DNA from: Oscillospiraceae bacterium
GTDB taxonomy: Bacteria > Bacillota > Clostridia > Oscillospirales > Ruminococcaceae
Length of the DNA stretch: 37,425 nt
NCBI GenBank assembly: GCA_018110925.1
Contig: JAGAZJ010000027.1
Location: forward strand, 1 to 37,425
Direction: 5' to 3'
The position numbers were made by a program, and so were the translations under genes. Positions 7,938-16,070 of this stretch are shown in pieces (the first letter of the stretch is position 1; each line of letters begins with the position of its first letter). The notes under the pieces are model-generated. The model saw only the letters and a list, made by a program, of their open reading frames with translations. It did no database searches and was not told where the DNA came from.

Positions 7938-7972
7938 AGCGTCGCTTTAGGAGTTCGGAAGCGGCGCTTTTT
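7938..7972 (+). terminator. Intrinsic terminator of the large RNA
   Basis: AGCGTCGCTT (7938-7947) pairs with AAGCGGCGCT (7959-7968) around an 11-base loop, followed by a run of five T (7968-7972). Confidence 0.85.
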
Positions 7973-8010
7973 CATGCCCTCATACACTCGGATATCCCCC
8001 GTACATACGG

Positions 8011-8044
8011 ACAGCGCCCGACGCTTTGCGTCAGGCGCTGTTTC
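8011..8044. terminator. Very strong stem-loop between convergent transcripts
   Basis: ACAGCGCC-GACGC pairs with GCGTC-GGCGCTGT around a TTT loop (8011-8041), 30 bases after the stop of the minus-strand c-di-GMP gene. A short T-run exists only on the plus side (8040-8043). It probably ends the minus-strand gene, acts as a second stop for the large RNA, or both. Confidence 0.6.
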
Positions 8045-8072
8045 CATACTGATCTGTTGTTCGGTCAGAATA

Positions 8073-9992
8073 TCACTTATTTATAAACTCGACGAAATCT
8101 CTCTCGCAGAGAGCCCGTGAGAAGTAATACCCTTGCAGATAATCCACATCGAGATTTGCAAGGATCGCCGCCTGCTCGGCGGTCTCAACGCCCTCTACCA
8201 GTACATCACGCTTCATCTGCTTGAACATCTTGACCGTGTTCTCAAGCATTATCCTGCCGAGCTCGGTCTGCTCCGCTCCCCTGAGCAGGCTCTTGTCTAT
8301 CTTGATTATATCAAAGTTCAGAGACAGCAGAGCGTTCATATTTGAATAGCCCGTGCCGTAATCATCCATCGAGAAAAGAAATCCGCTGCTCTTCAAAGTA
8401 TTTATGACGTGGCTCAGGAGCTCATAGTCATCAGCCGCCACCGATTCGGTGATCTCAAAGTTCAGAAAATGCTTGTCTATGCCCGACCTCTCGACTATCA
8501 TGTTGATATGTTCGGCAAATCCGGGTCTCATGCACTCTATCACCGACAGGTTCACGTTTATCGAGCCCATGCCGTGTACGGCGGGTATGCCGCTCTTGAT
8601 AAAGGCACATACCTGTTCAAGGACAAAGTCGTCGATTCGGTCTATGATGCCCATCTGCTCCGCCACGGGGATGAATTCGTCGGGGGGTATGTCGCCAAGC
8701 TCCCTGTCGTGCATCCTGACGAGTGCTTCCGCACCGTGGAGCTTTCTGTCCTTCATGCTGTATGTCGGCTGATAGTATACGGAGAAGCTCTTTTCCTCAA
8801 GCCCTCTCGACACAGCCGCCTCGACCGCATTGTGCCTTATCAGATAGTTCAGATCATCGCCCGTCAGCACCTTTTTGTCATTGCCCTTGGGCAAGGGTGC
8901 GTCTATCATGTAGAATGCGTGCCTTGCGCCTGCTATCTGCTTGCTCGGCAGCCCTGCGGCGAGCACGACTGCTTTGAGCATAATATCCATATCATTGAGC
9001 CGCCAGGTCGAGTCAAAGCGCCTGCTCAGCTCCTCCGCCTTGTCCCTTGCTTCCTTCTCACTCTTGTCGGTCATAGCAATGACAAATGTGCCTGTGCTTG
9101 CGTTATAGACAGCCGCCCTCGGCACTGCCGACCGCAGATAATCAGCCACCAGTCCCGACAGCACATCGGTATTTTCAAGACCTGTGGTGCGCAGTATTAT
9201 ATCGGCATTGGTTATCCTGAGCACTATCAGCTGGACGGGGCGCTTGTTAAGGATATATCCGTCTAAATCCAGCTTCAGGGCTCTGCGGTTGTAAAAGCCC
9301 GTGTCTGAGTCTATCCTCTCGTCCTCACTCTCAACGGAGAGCATTATGCCCATAAGACCCAGTGCCTCCGCAAAAAGCTCGACCTTTATGTTGTTGAACA
9401 CGAGCTGTACAAGTATTCCTGCGGCAACGACAAAGAAGAAATAGAACAGCGCAGACCTGCGCTTCTCGGTCAGTGCCTTCCATGTGGACATGAGGCGCAG
9501 GAAAGCCAGCACGAGATAGAAGGCGGCGGCGGCATAGATTATGTACTCTGCCCACCCTCGCTTGAAAAGCCGGTTCTCGTCAAATGTATACAGCCATGAT
9601 GTCAAGGGATTTGTCAGAGCCAGAAGCTCCGTGACCGCAAACACCGCTACATACACTATCTTCATTTTGCTTTTTTTGCTGAACGCCACACCGCAGACAG
9701 TGGTGACGTAGGCAAAGAACACGGGGCTCAGCATGGTATGCACCGCAAAATAGGTATATACCATCGTCTGATACACAAGGAAATATGTGTTGCTCTCAAA
9801 GAGCAACGCCTCCATATACCCTGCGCCTATCTCGCTCAGGGCATTGAAAAACACGATGTATATGAGCGCAATGTAGATCTGATTATTCTTTTTGTCGGTG
9901 CGCTGCTGTATGACCGTGAAAAGCAGACAGGTAAGACAGATCATCAGCGCAGAAAAACCGAATATTATCCGTGTATAATCGTATGTATTCAT
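8073..9992 (-). CDS. Membrane-bound c-di-GMP phosphodiesterase with degenerate GGDEF and intact EAL domain
   Basis: 639 aa. Residues 1-220 contain about seven membrane segments, a sensor-like input. Residues 225-370 have the GGDEF fold, but the signature site reads STGTF, so cyclase activity is very unlikely. The EAL domain (about 385-639) keeps the catalytic set: E422 in GAEALVR, N481 in NVNLS, E513 in FEITES, D543-D544 in MDDYGTG, K564 in IIKID, E600 and E603 in VEGVET, and Q620 in LQGYYF. It should therefore hydrolyse c-di-GMP, possibly gated by the GGDEF-like domain. The ATG at 9992 has GGGAG upstream. The gene has its own promoter and a leader of about 190 bases with an ATACCGG/CCGGTAT stem-loop just before the ribosome binding site. 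Confidence 0.93.
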   Translation of the reverse strand: MNTYDYTRIIFGFSALMICLTCLLFTVIQQRTDKKNNQIYIALIYIVFFNALSEIGAGYMEALLFESNTYFLVYQTMVYTYFAVHTMLSPVFFAYVTTVCGVAFSKKSKMKIVYVAVFAVTELLALTNPLTSWLYTFDENRLFKRGWAEYIIYAAAAFYLVLAFLRLMSTWKALTEKRRSALFYFFFVVAAGILVQLVFNNIKVELFAEALGLMGIMLSVESEDERIDSDTGFYNRRALKLDLDGYILNKRPVQLIVLRITNADIILRTTGLENTDVLSGLVADYLRSAVPRAAVYNASTGTFVIAMTDKSEKEARDKAEELSRRFDSTWRLNDMDIMLKAVVLAAGLPSKQIAGARHAFYMIDAPLPKGNDKKVLTGDDLNYLIRHNAVEAAVSRGLEEKSFSVYYQPTYSMKDRKLHGAEALVRMHDRELGDIPPDEFIPVAEQMGIIDRIDDFVLEQVCAFIKSGIPAVHGMGSINVNLSVIECMRPGFAEHINMIVERSGIDKHFLNFEITESVAADDYELLSHVINTLKSSGFLFSMDDYGTGYSNMNALLSLNFDIIKIDKSLLRGAEQTELGRIMLENTVKMFKQMKRDVLVEGVETAEQAAILANLDVDYLQGYYFSRALCERDFVEFINK

Positions 9993-10188
9993 AACACTCC
10001 CATGATACCGGTCTGTGGTCTGTATAACAGAACCGCCGGTATAAAGCGATCATAATACTAATTCCTCGATGTATAGAGGATCTCTGCCCACAAAACCGCA
10101 TATACTTAAACTTTTGCAGGTATTTCTTCTCTCTTCGTCAGAAGATAATTGCTTCGGTCAATAATTAGTATAAAAACCTATCACCTTG

Positions 10189-10217
10189 ATTATACCACAA
10201 TCATATATCATTGTCAA
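10189..10217 (-). promoter_or_regulatory. Consensus promoter of the c-di-GMP phosphodiesterase gene
   Basis: TTGACA (10217-10212) and TATAAT (10194-10189) on the minus strand, spacer 17, with TGTGG before the -10. Both boxes match the consensus exactly. Confidence 0.9.
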
Positions 10218-10243
10218 CTTTATTATGAACTATTTCTTACGGT

Positions 10244-10900
10244 TCATCCGTCATCATCGAGCGCCAGTGCGGTGTGCCGTGCATAAACCGTCAGAGCGGC
10301 ATCTATGCACAAAGAGACGAACAGGGAAAGGAGCGCATCCGTCCTTGCAATCAGTCCGACGGCAAGGTCTGCGGCAAAATGTACTGCTATCGCTATATAC
10401 AGATATTTCTTTGACTCTCTGTAATGCACCGATGCCATAACGAGCACGGAAAAGGCGATGTGTATGACGATGCAGCCCGCAAATGATGCCATGCCTAACA
10501 AGCCCTCTGTCTCCACCTCGCCTGCGTGCAGACCTTTCAGGAAGTGATCCGTCATGACCGTCACATTGCCGAGTATAAGCTCTGCTCCGCCGTGACCCGC
10601 TCCGTAGGACATGGCATCGTGCCACTTGTCGTGCTCATGCATCACATACATCATGGCAAGGTATCTGCCCACCTCTTCAAGAACGCCCGAAAGCACCGCA
10701 TTTGCGGCAATGTCCCCTGCTCCGCCGCTGTTCAGAAAAAGGCGGAAGACCGCCCTGATCCACGATATGACCATGTATGTGAAAAAGCCCGTGAGAAACG
10801 GCTTCAATGCGGCACCCGTGCGCTTTCTGAGAAACAGGTACACACCGAAGGGCATTGCCGCCGCAATGAGTATCTCGATAAATCCTGCAACAGCGTTCAT
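10244..10900 (-). CDS. YhfC family glutamic-type intramembrane protease
   Basis: 218 aa with about six to seven membrane segments. It has the features of the YhfC family, putative membrane peptidases related to the CPBP superfamily: an EEVGRY motif (E75, E76), GAGHGGAE (101-107, with H102 and E107) and HFAADL near residue 193. Substrate is unknown. Its start overlaps the end of the upstream transporter subunit by 4 bp, so the two are translationally coupled and probably part of a three-gene unit with the ThrE-like pair. The stop lies 27 bp from the next gene's promoter. Confidence 0.8.
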   Translation of the reverse strand: MNAVAGFIEILIAAAMPFGVYLFLRKRTGAALKPFLTGFFTYMVISWIRAVFRLFLNSGGAGDIAANAVLSGVLEEVGRYLAMMYVMHEHDKWHDAMSYGAGHGGAELILGNVTVMTDHFLKGLHAGEVETEGLLGMASFAGCIVIHIAFSVLVMASVHYRESKKYLYIAIAVHFAADLAVGLIARTDALLSLFVSLCIDAALTVYARHTALALDDDG

Positions 10901-11412
10901 ATCTTCTTTATGTTGTCGTCATGCTTTGAGGCAAGGCCGTGTATGGCTTCGATGATCTTACGTCCGTTCGCTTCCCTGAAATCCTTTATTAGCCTTACCA
11001 CCGAGGATACCATGAATATTCCCATTGCGATGGCACCCGCCGCCTCAAAGGTGTCGAGCAGGCGGCTGAGGAAGGATTCGCTGTCCCCCAGCACAAGGGT
11101 TATCATAGTGTCGTATATGGTCTTTCCCGGCACAAGGGGGATTATGCTGACCACCAGATACATATTTACGGGGGAGCGGAAGAGACGTGCCAATATCTCC
11201 GAATAGAGCGCCACAGCCGCCGCCGCAAGGAATATGCTCTTGACCTCGCTCACCTCCAGCCCTGTGAGCAGGGAATACACAAACTCGCTGACCACGGCAC
11301 CTATCGCCGCCGCTATCAGATGTCTGCGCAGGATATTGAACATCATGCCGAAGGCGATGCACGCCACGAATATTATCAGACAGGGAACGACTATATCATT
11401 CAGTATATCCAT
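10897..11412 (-). CDS. Threonine/serine exporter small subunit (ThrE_2 / DUF3815, YjjB type)
   Basis: 171 aa with about five membrane segments. It corresponds to the C-terminal half of ThrE-type exporters, which is encoded as a separate protein in many bacteria (YjjB in Escherichia coli). The segment VSIIPLVPGKTIYDT carries the PG motif expected of this domain. The ATG at 11412 is chosen because GGAGGGG precedes it; an earlier in-frame start would overlap the upstream gene. It lies 13 bp after its partner. Together they form a complete two-component ThrE-like carrier; the actual substrate cannot be read from sequence. Confidence 0.85.
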   Translation of the reverse strand: MDILNDIVVPCLIIFVACIAFGMMFNILRRHLIAAAIGAVVSEFVYSLLTGLEVSEVKSIFLAAAAVALYSEILARLFRSPVNMYLVVSIIPLVPGKTIYDTMITLVLGDSESFLSRLLDTFEAAGAIAMGIFMVSSVVRLIKDFREANGRKIIEAIHGLASKHDDNIKKI

Positions 11413-11425
11413 ATCGTCCCCTCCG

Positions 11426-12172
11426 TTATATGAGCGATGCCGCAACAGCCGCACCTGCGCCGACTGCAAGCCCTGCGGCAGTCAGGAGCGCTTCCGTCAG
11501 GGTGTATATTCCCGAATAGAAGTCACCGGATATGAAATCTCTCATGCAGTTGGTTATCTGTATGCCCGGCACGAGCGTCATGGATGCGCCGATTATCATT
11601 TTGTCAAAGCCCGATACGAAGTCCACCGACTTTATCGCCACCGCAAGGAAGGATATGACCGCCGAGCAGACCACAGCATTGAGAAAGGCGCTCGCCTTCA
11701 CTGCTTTCAGCCTCTCGCTCATAAACCTTATCACCACAGCCAGCAATGAACCGAATATCACCTCTGTGATATTGCCGCCGTAGAAAAAGGTGAATGCTCC
11801 CCCGACGATGAAGTATGCCGCATACATCACCGCCTGCGGATATACAGGGCGCTTGTTTATCTCGTTGAGCTTTTTGAGTATAGCCATATGCTCAGGTCTT
11901 CTCAGACATATCCAGCGTGACAGGTCATTGAGCCTGCCCAGCCTGTCGAGATTTGTCTGTCTGCCGCCAACCATAACGGTGTCGGTGACGGGCATATCGC
12001 CCTTTATGGTTATGATGAAATTCGCAGGGGTGGCGTATATCTGGGCATTGTGCTTGGAATATGCCGCACATATCCGCTTTATGGTATCCTCTACCCTGTG
12101 TATCTCCGCCCCGTAAAGCGTCATATACTTGGCAATGGTCGTACACACCTGTGCAAGCTGTACATCAGTCAT
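11426..12172 (-). CDS. Threonine/serine exporter large subunit (ThrE / DUF1212, YjjP type)
   Basis: 248 aa. The N-terminal 110 residues are soluble and carry the DUF1212 pattern (MTLYGAEIHRVEDTIKRI, then ATPANFIITI); about five membrane segments follow from residue 120, with LVPGIQITNCMRD as the PG-containing motif. It pairs with the small subunit 13 bp downstream. The ATG at 12172 is preferred because AAAGGGG lies 8 bases upstream and the protein then starts at the conserved MTDVQLAQ; the longer reading frame to 12295 adds residues that do not resemble the family. A weak promoter may lie near 12185-12215. Confidence 0.87.
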   Translation of the reverse strand: MTDVQLAQVCTTIAKYMTLYGAEIHRVEDTIKRICAAYSKHNAQIYATPANFIITIKGDMPVTDTVMVGGRQTNLDRLGRLNDLSRWICLRRPEHMAILKKLNEINKRPVYPQAVMYAAYFIVGGAFTFFYGGNITEVIFGSLLAVVIRFMSERLKAVKASAFLNAVVCSAVISFLAVAIKSVDFVSGFDKMIIGASMTLVPGIQITNCMRDFISGDFYSGIYTLTEALLTAAGLAVGAGAAVAASLI

Positions 12173-12363
12173 CAATATAGCCCCTTTATAAATATGCGAT
12201 CGTGTAAAAGCCAACGGATCCAAATATGCGGACGCAGGTGTCATATCAGCGTTGCAGCCGTCGGCACACGATTCCTTAAAAACTCGTATAAACAAAAGTC
12301 ACCGTGCCGCAGACTGCGCAGATGCCACAGTCTTATCAACGAAGTGGCTATCGGCACTGCCGA

Positions 12364-13074
12364 CTATATGTGTATGCCGCCGTTGACACCGAGTATCTGA
12401 CCAGTGATGAAATCGGATGCCTCGTCGGCAAAAAACAGCGCCGCCCTCGCCACGTCATACGGCGTCCCGATGCGCCCAACGGGAGTTTCCTCGCAAAGCT
12501 CACGCATGGTCGCCTCGTCATGGCAGGCGTTCATGTCGGTATCTATCACGCCCGGCGTGATGCAGTTGACGGTTATCCCCGACGGTCCGACCTCCTTGGC
12601 AAGAGCCTTTGTCAGACCTATGACAGCCGCCTTTGCCGCCGAATAGTGTACCTCACACGAGCCGCCCGTTTCGCCCCACATGGAGGAGATGTTTATTATC
12701 CTGCCGTACTTATTGTGTATCATATGGGGTAATATGGCATGGATAAGGGCATAGTCGCCCTTGACGCTGACATTCATCATGCGCTCCCACATATCCTCGG
12801 TAATATCGGTGAAAAGCGCCTGCTCGGATATGCCTGCGTTGTTTATCAGCACATCCGCTCTGCCGCCGTCAAGTATCCGTGACACGGTGTCATGCACCAT
12901 ACCCACATCACTCACATCGCACCTGTACATCTCAAAGCCCTGTGAGCGCATATCATTGGCAATATCCTCACTGGCAAGATACAGCCCCGCCACATGATAT
13001 CCCCGGTTTTTAAAAAGCTCCGCACAGGCTCTGCCTATTCCCCTTGTGGCACCTGTTATGACCGCTGTGTTCAT
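12364..13074 (-). CDS. Short-chain dehydrogenase/reductase, FabG-like
   Basis: 236 aa, a classical SDR. The NAD(P)-binding motif TGATRGIG is at 7-14, NNAG at 78-81, and the catalytic residues are S131, Y144 and K148 (YSAAK). The C-terminus (SDFITGQILGVNGGIHI) is typical of FabG-type oxidoreductases. It could be a 3-oxoacyl-ACP reductase, but no fatty acid genes lie nearby, so another ketone or alcohol substrate is equally possible. Its ATG overlaps the stop of the YfhO gene in an ATGA, so the two are translated together; a link between them is unexplained. Confidence 0.88.
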   Translation of the reverse strand: MNTAVITGATRGIGRACAELFKNRGYHVAGLYLASEDIANDMRSQGFEMYRCDVSDVGMVHDTVSRILDGGRADVLINNAGISEQALFTDITEDMWERMMNVSVKGDYALIHAILPHMIHNKYGRIINISSMWGETGGSCEVHYSAAKAAVIGLTKALAKEVGPSGITVNCITPGVIDTDMNACHDEATMRELCEETPVGRIGTPYDVARAALFFADEASDFITGQILGVNGGIHI

Positions 13075-15923
13075 TCGCCGCTCCTGTCTGACGCCCTTTT
13101 CCTTGAGGGAGTGAGCAATGCCAGTGCGGTGATGGCGAGCACGCCCGCAAGAGAGAGTATGATACCCTCTTTGAGTCCCTTGGGGAAGAACTTCATCTCT
13201 ATCTCATGGTCGCCTGCGGTGAGAGGCACGCCTATGAGCGCATCGCATACCTCGACAGGCTCGGTCCTGACACCGTCCACATATATCGTCCAGCCGGGCT
13301 CCCAGCTTATCGTGGTGAACATGATGCCGTCCTTTTCAGCGTTTATCGTGCCCTTGAGGTGATCCTCCCTGAAGGATGTGACTTTCAGGCCGTGCTCTTT
13401 CAGCCTGGCAACGTCCTCCTTGAACATATCCTCGTCCAGCCAGCATATGATCTTGTCCTTGAACAGCAGTTCGTTCTTTTCCTCGGTGATGGTCGCTATC
13501 AAAGATATCTTCTCGCCCTTTGTGAACCTGCCCAGAGTCATTATGCGCATATTGCCGCCCTCGAAATAGTAGTTCAGAAATTCCTTGTTGAGCCAGAGGT
13601 TTACCTTGCGCTCATAGGATGAGGGCATATAGAAGTAAAGCATATTGCCGTTGGGGGCTTTGAAGGTGAACTCGACGTGGCTGTTCTTGCCCTTTTCCAC
13701 GGGCACATACTTTGTGTGAGAGCCATAGCTGGTCTGGTGGGCATTCTCGGGAAAAGTGCCGAGGAGCTGTACACGGTGGAAATATTCCTTGTACTCATCG
13801 CCCACCAGATGGCTCATGAGCTCGTTCTGATTTCTGAACGGGTCGTCAAGGTCAAGGCTCACGTCAAGTATGGAGTCATCCGCCATGAAGCCGACAGGCA
13901 GGGCGTTGGGGTTCTCATAAACGCCGAATATATCCACATCGTCCTCATTCATCAGCACAAGGTCGGGATACGACTTGTCCGAAGGGAGTTTTTCGCTCTC
14001 GACAGTCTGCTTGTCCATGACGTACTTTATGCCGAGTATGGCATCGGTGATGTATGTGGCTCCGTCATATTTTATGTAATGACCGCCGTAGGAGAAGCCG
14101 AGACGGCGCAAAAACTCAATGGGCTTCTTGTTCATGGTGGAGCTTGAATGGGATATGCCGAAGGAATTCATCGCAAGGGCATCGTTCACCGTTCTGTGAT
14201 AGTTTTTCTCTATACGGTAGAAGCCGCTCTTTTCAAAGGGGTCTTTCTCGTATATCTTGCTCACAGTATCCCTGCCGAGAGTGATGTAGCGGTTGTAGGA
14301 GGAATACTTGGAGTACACCACGTCCTTGTTTATGTCAAACATGGTAGTGAGCGCCGTGCCGAAGAATTCACCCGATATGATGACACCGAGGACATATGTG
14401 AGCACCGCCCTCTTCTTCCGGGGAGCGAGCTTTATAAATCTGAGGAGCAGGGCATAGACAAAGGCAAACACCACCGTATACCACACGGTGAGTATCAAGT
14501 CAACGCCCTTGAAGTCCTTTCCGCCCACATAAAAGGCATAGACCATAAGTGCGAAGGCAGTGATGCCTATTTCCTTGACGGTGATGCCGCTCAGCCTCTC
14601 AAACGTCAGCGCACCCATTATCAGTACAATGAAGCTGAATGTGAAGCTGTATCTGTAAGGGAGCCAGTTGGGCACCTGGAAACCGTGCCATGCAAGGTCG
14701 ACCGTTGACATATACATGGACAGGGTGACAGCCATGAGTACGGAACCGAGGCCTATTTTCTGTCTGAAGCGTATCTTTGAATTGAGGAAGAACAGCGGCA
14801 CCAGCATAACGGCGATAACGCCGCAGTATATGACGGGCGAGCCCTCAGGACGGCAGGTGTCGTACACATTGGGCAGTACGTTCTTGAAAAAGTCGATGAA
14901 GTCAAACTGGGTCTTCAGCTTATAGCTCGGCTTTGTGAACTCGAATTTGCCCAGACCAAGCGAATAATAGAGGGGTATCAGCACCCATGACGCTGTCAGT
15001 GCGGCGATACAGCCGCCTGCCGCAAAGCGCACTCCTGAGCTGACAAACGACTTGAAGGAGAATGTGTATACCTTTTTGCCTGCAAAATAGTAGTAGATGA
15101 AGTATATGATCGAGAAAAAGGTAATCATCCAGCCGATGTAGAAATGAGCCATATACATGAGTGCCAGCGGTATGATGAAGCTGAGCCAGCCGCCGTCGTC
15201 TATGATCTTCTCTATGCCGTAGATTATGAAGGGCAGATATATGAGGCCGTCAAGCCACATGGGGTTCATGAGCTGAACGATCATATAGCCCATGAGGGAA
15301 TACATTATTGAGAAAAGGAACGCCGTGCTGTCCTTGCAGTTCTTGGAGCGTCTGAGATAGATGAAGAAGGACAGCGCCGCAGTGCCCACCTTGCATATCT
15401 GCATGATAAGAAGTGACTCCGTCATCATGGAGCGGGGCAGCAGCATGGGTATTATGACAAAGGGGCTCGCAAGGTAATATGCGTACATTCCCATGATCTC
15501 GCCGGAGAGATTTCTGCTCCAGGAGTTCACAAGACTGCCGTTGCCGTGCAGGGCATCCCTCAGATTTTCATAGTAGTAAACGTACTGACCGTTAAGGTCG
15601 AGCACCAGCACCGACATATCGCCGAAGGGATGCACTCTGAACGCCGCATACGCCCCGAAGAGGAGCAAGGCCGGTATCAGGAACACGAATATATACACCT
15701 TATGAGAGAGTATGCTCTCCCATATCTTTCCAAAAAAGGCAGAGAGCTTTTCCTTCCGCCCGGGGACAGCCGCCTTTGTGTCGCCGCTGTCGGCATCGGC
15801 TCCTTCGGGCAAAGTCTGTGCACCATCCGTGTCTGTCTCTGATGCGTCGGGGGTATCGGGCTCTGCGGCAGCAGTTTCATCCGCAGGGTCTATCTCCCCT
15901 GTCTGTATATTCTTTTCTTCCAT
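13071..15923 (-). CDS. YfhO family polytopic membrane protein (putative glycosyltransferase of cell-envelope polymers)
   Basis: 950 aa. Residues 1-70 are cytosolic, acidic and rich in Thr, Ala and Asp. From about 80 to 560 there are a dozen or more membrane segments. The first external loop has the pattern FGDMSVLVLDLNGQYVYYY, typical of YfhO proteins. A large outer domain covers about 570-910, and a last membrane segment (GIILSLAGVLAITALALL) precedes the C-terminus. In Bacillus and Listeria, YfhO-like proteins help attach sugars to teichoic or lipoteichoic acid; the acceptor here is unknown. The ATG at 15923 is chosen for its GGAG box; the longer frame to 16049 runs through the promoter. The SDR gene is translationally coupled to its end. 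Confidence 0.88.
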   Translation of the reverse strand: MEEKNIQTGEIDPADETAAAEPDTPDASETDTDGAQTLPEGADADSGDTKAAVPGRKEKLSAFFGKIWESILSHKVYIFVFLIPALLLFGAYAAFRVHPFGDMSVLVLDLNGQYVYYYENLRDALHGNGSLVNSWSRNLSGEIMGMYAYYLASPFVIIPMLLPRSMMTESLLIMQICKVGTAALSFFIYLRRSKNCKDSTAFLFSIMYSLMGYMIVQLMNPMWLDGLIYLPFIIYGIEKIIDDGGWLSFIIPLALMYMAHFYIGWMITFFSIIYFIYYYFAGKKVYTFSFKSFVSSGVRFAAGGCIAALTASWVLIPLYYSLGLGKFEFTKPSYKLKTQFDFIDFFKNVLPNVYDTCRPEGSPVIYCGVIAVMLVPLFFLNSKIRFRQKIGLGSVLMAVTLSMYMSTVDLAWHGFQVPNWLPYRYSFTFSFIVLIMGALTFERLSGITVKEIGITAFALMVYAFYVGGKDFKGVDLILTVWYTVVFAFVYALLLRFIKLAPRKKRAVLTYVLGVIISGEFFGTALTTMFDINKDVVYSKYSSYNRYITLGRDTVSKIYEKDPFEKSGFYRIEKNYHRTVNDALAMNSFGISHSSSTMNKKPIEFLRRLGFSYGGHYIKYDGATYITDAILGIKYVMDKQTVESEKLPSDKSYPDLVLMNEDDVDIFGVYENPNALPVGFMADDSILDVSLDLDDPFRNQNELMSHLVGDEYKEYFHRVQLLGTFPENAHQTSYGSHTKYVPVEKGKNSHVEFTFKAPNGNMLYFYMPSSYERKVNLWLNKEFLNYYFEGGNMRIMTLGRFTKGEKISLIATITEEKNELLFKDKIICWLDEDMFKEDVARLKEHGLKVTSFREDHLKGTINAEKDGIMFTTISWEPGWTIYVDGVRTEPVEVCDALIGVPLTAGDHEIEMKFFPKGLKEGIILSLAGVLAITALALLTPSRKRASDRSGE

Positions 15924-15975
15924 AAATTTTTCTCCGATTATAGGTTTAGTATACCAAAACACAGTATCACATTTT

Positions 15976-16004
15976 ATTATACACCGAACAAGCCGAAAAT
16001 ACAA
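15976..16004 (-). promoter_or_regulatory. Promoter of the YfhO-SDR operon
   Basis: TTGTAT (16004-15999) and TATAAT (15981-15976) on the minus strand, spacer 17 bases, between the upstream terminator and the YfhO start. Confidence 0.65.
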
Positions 16005-16031
16005 GTGTTTTGAGAAAATAAAACAGACGGC

Positions 16032-16064
16032 AAAAAAGCGTCCCCGCACTTACAGCAGGAACGC
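16032..16064 (-). terminator. Intrinsic terminator of the ABC transporter operon
   Basis: GCGTTCCTGC (16064-16055) pairs over ten positions with GCGGGGACGC (16047-16038), followed by TTTTTT on the minus strand. It begins 7 bases after the permease stop codon. Confidence 0.9.
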
Positions 16065-16070
16065 CGTATA

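Larger units (their letters stand above)
6794..7972 (+). ncRNA. Large ornate non-coding RNA (about 1.18 kb), family not recognised
   Basis: A promoter at 6759-6790 and a strong terminator at 7938-7972 frame 1.18 kb with no plausible plus-strand protein. The sequence is full of hairpins, many capped by GNRA loops: TGCC-GAAA-GGCA (7297-7308), CCGTA-GTGA-TACGG, TCC-GAAA-GGA (7201-7210). A long-range helix pairs 6905-6920 with 6999-7017 in three blocks (GCGG/CCGC, CTCGTA/TACGAG, CGG/CCG) and encloses another stem (6932-6937 with 6967-6972). Other stems include ACCCT/AGGGT, CACCT-GATA-AGGTG and a GGATCC pair near 7170-7190. A hairpin GGAGTGAGTCC occurs three times exactly and twice as variants. 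I cannot match it from memory to OLE, GOLLD, ROOL, HEARO, raiA, RNase P or intron RNAs. Transcription and function are inferred. Confidence 0.8.

Noticed and set aside
6790-7972. A group I or group II intron
   Set aside because: I see no domain V hairpin, no GTGYG start, no intron-encoded protein and no interrupted gene.
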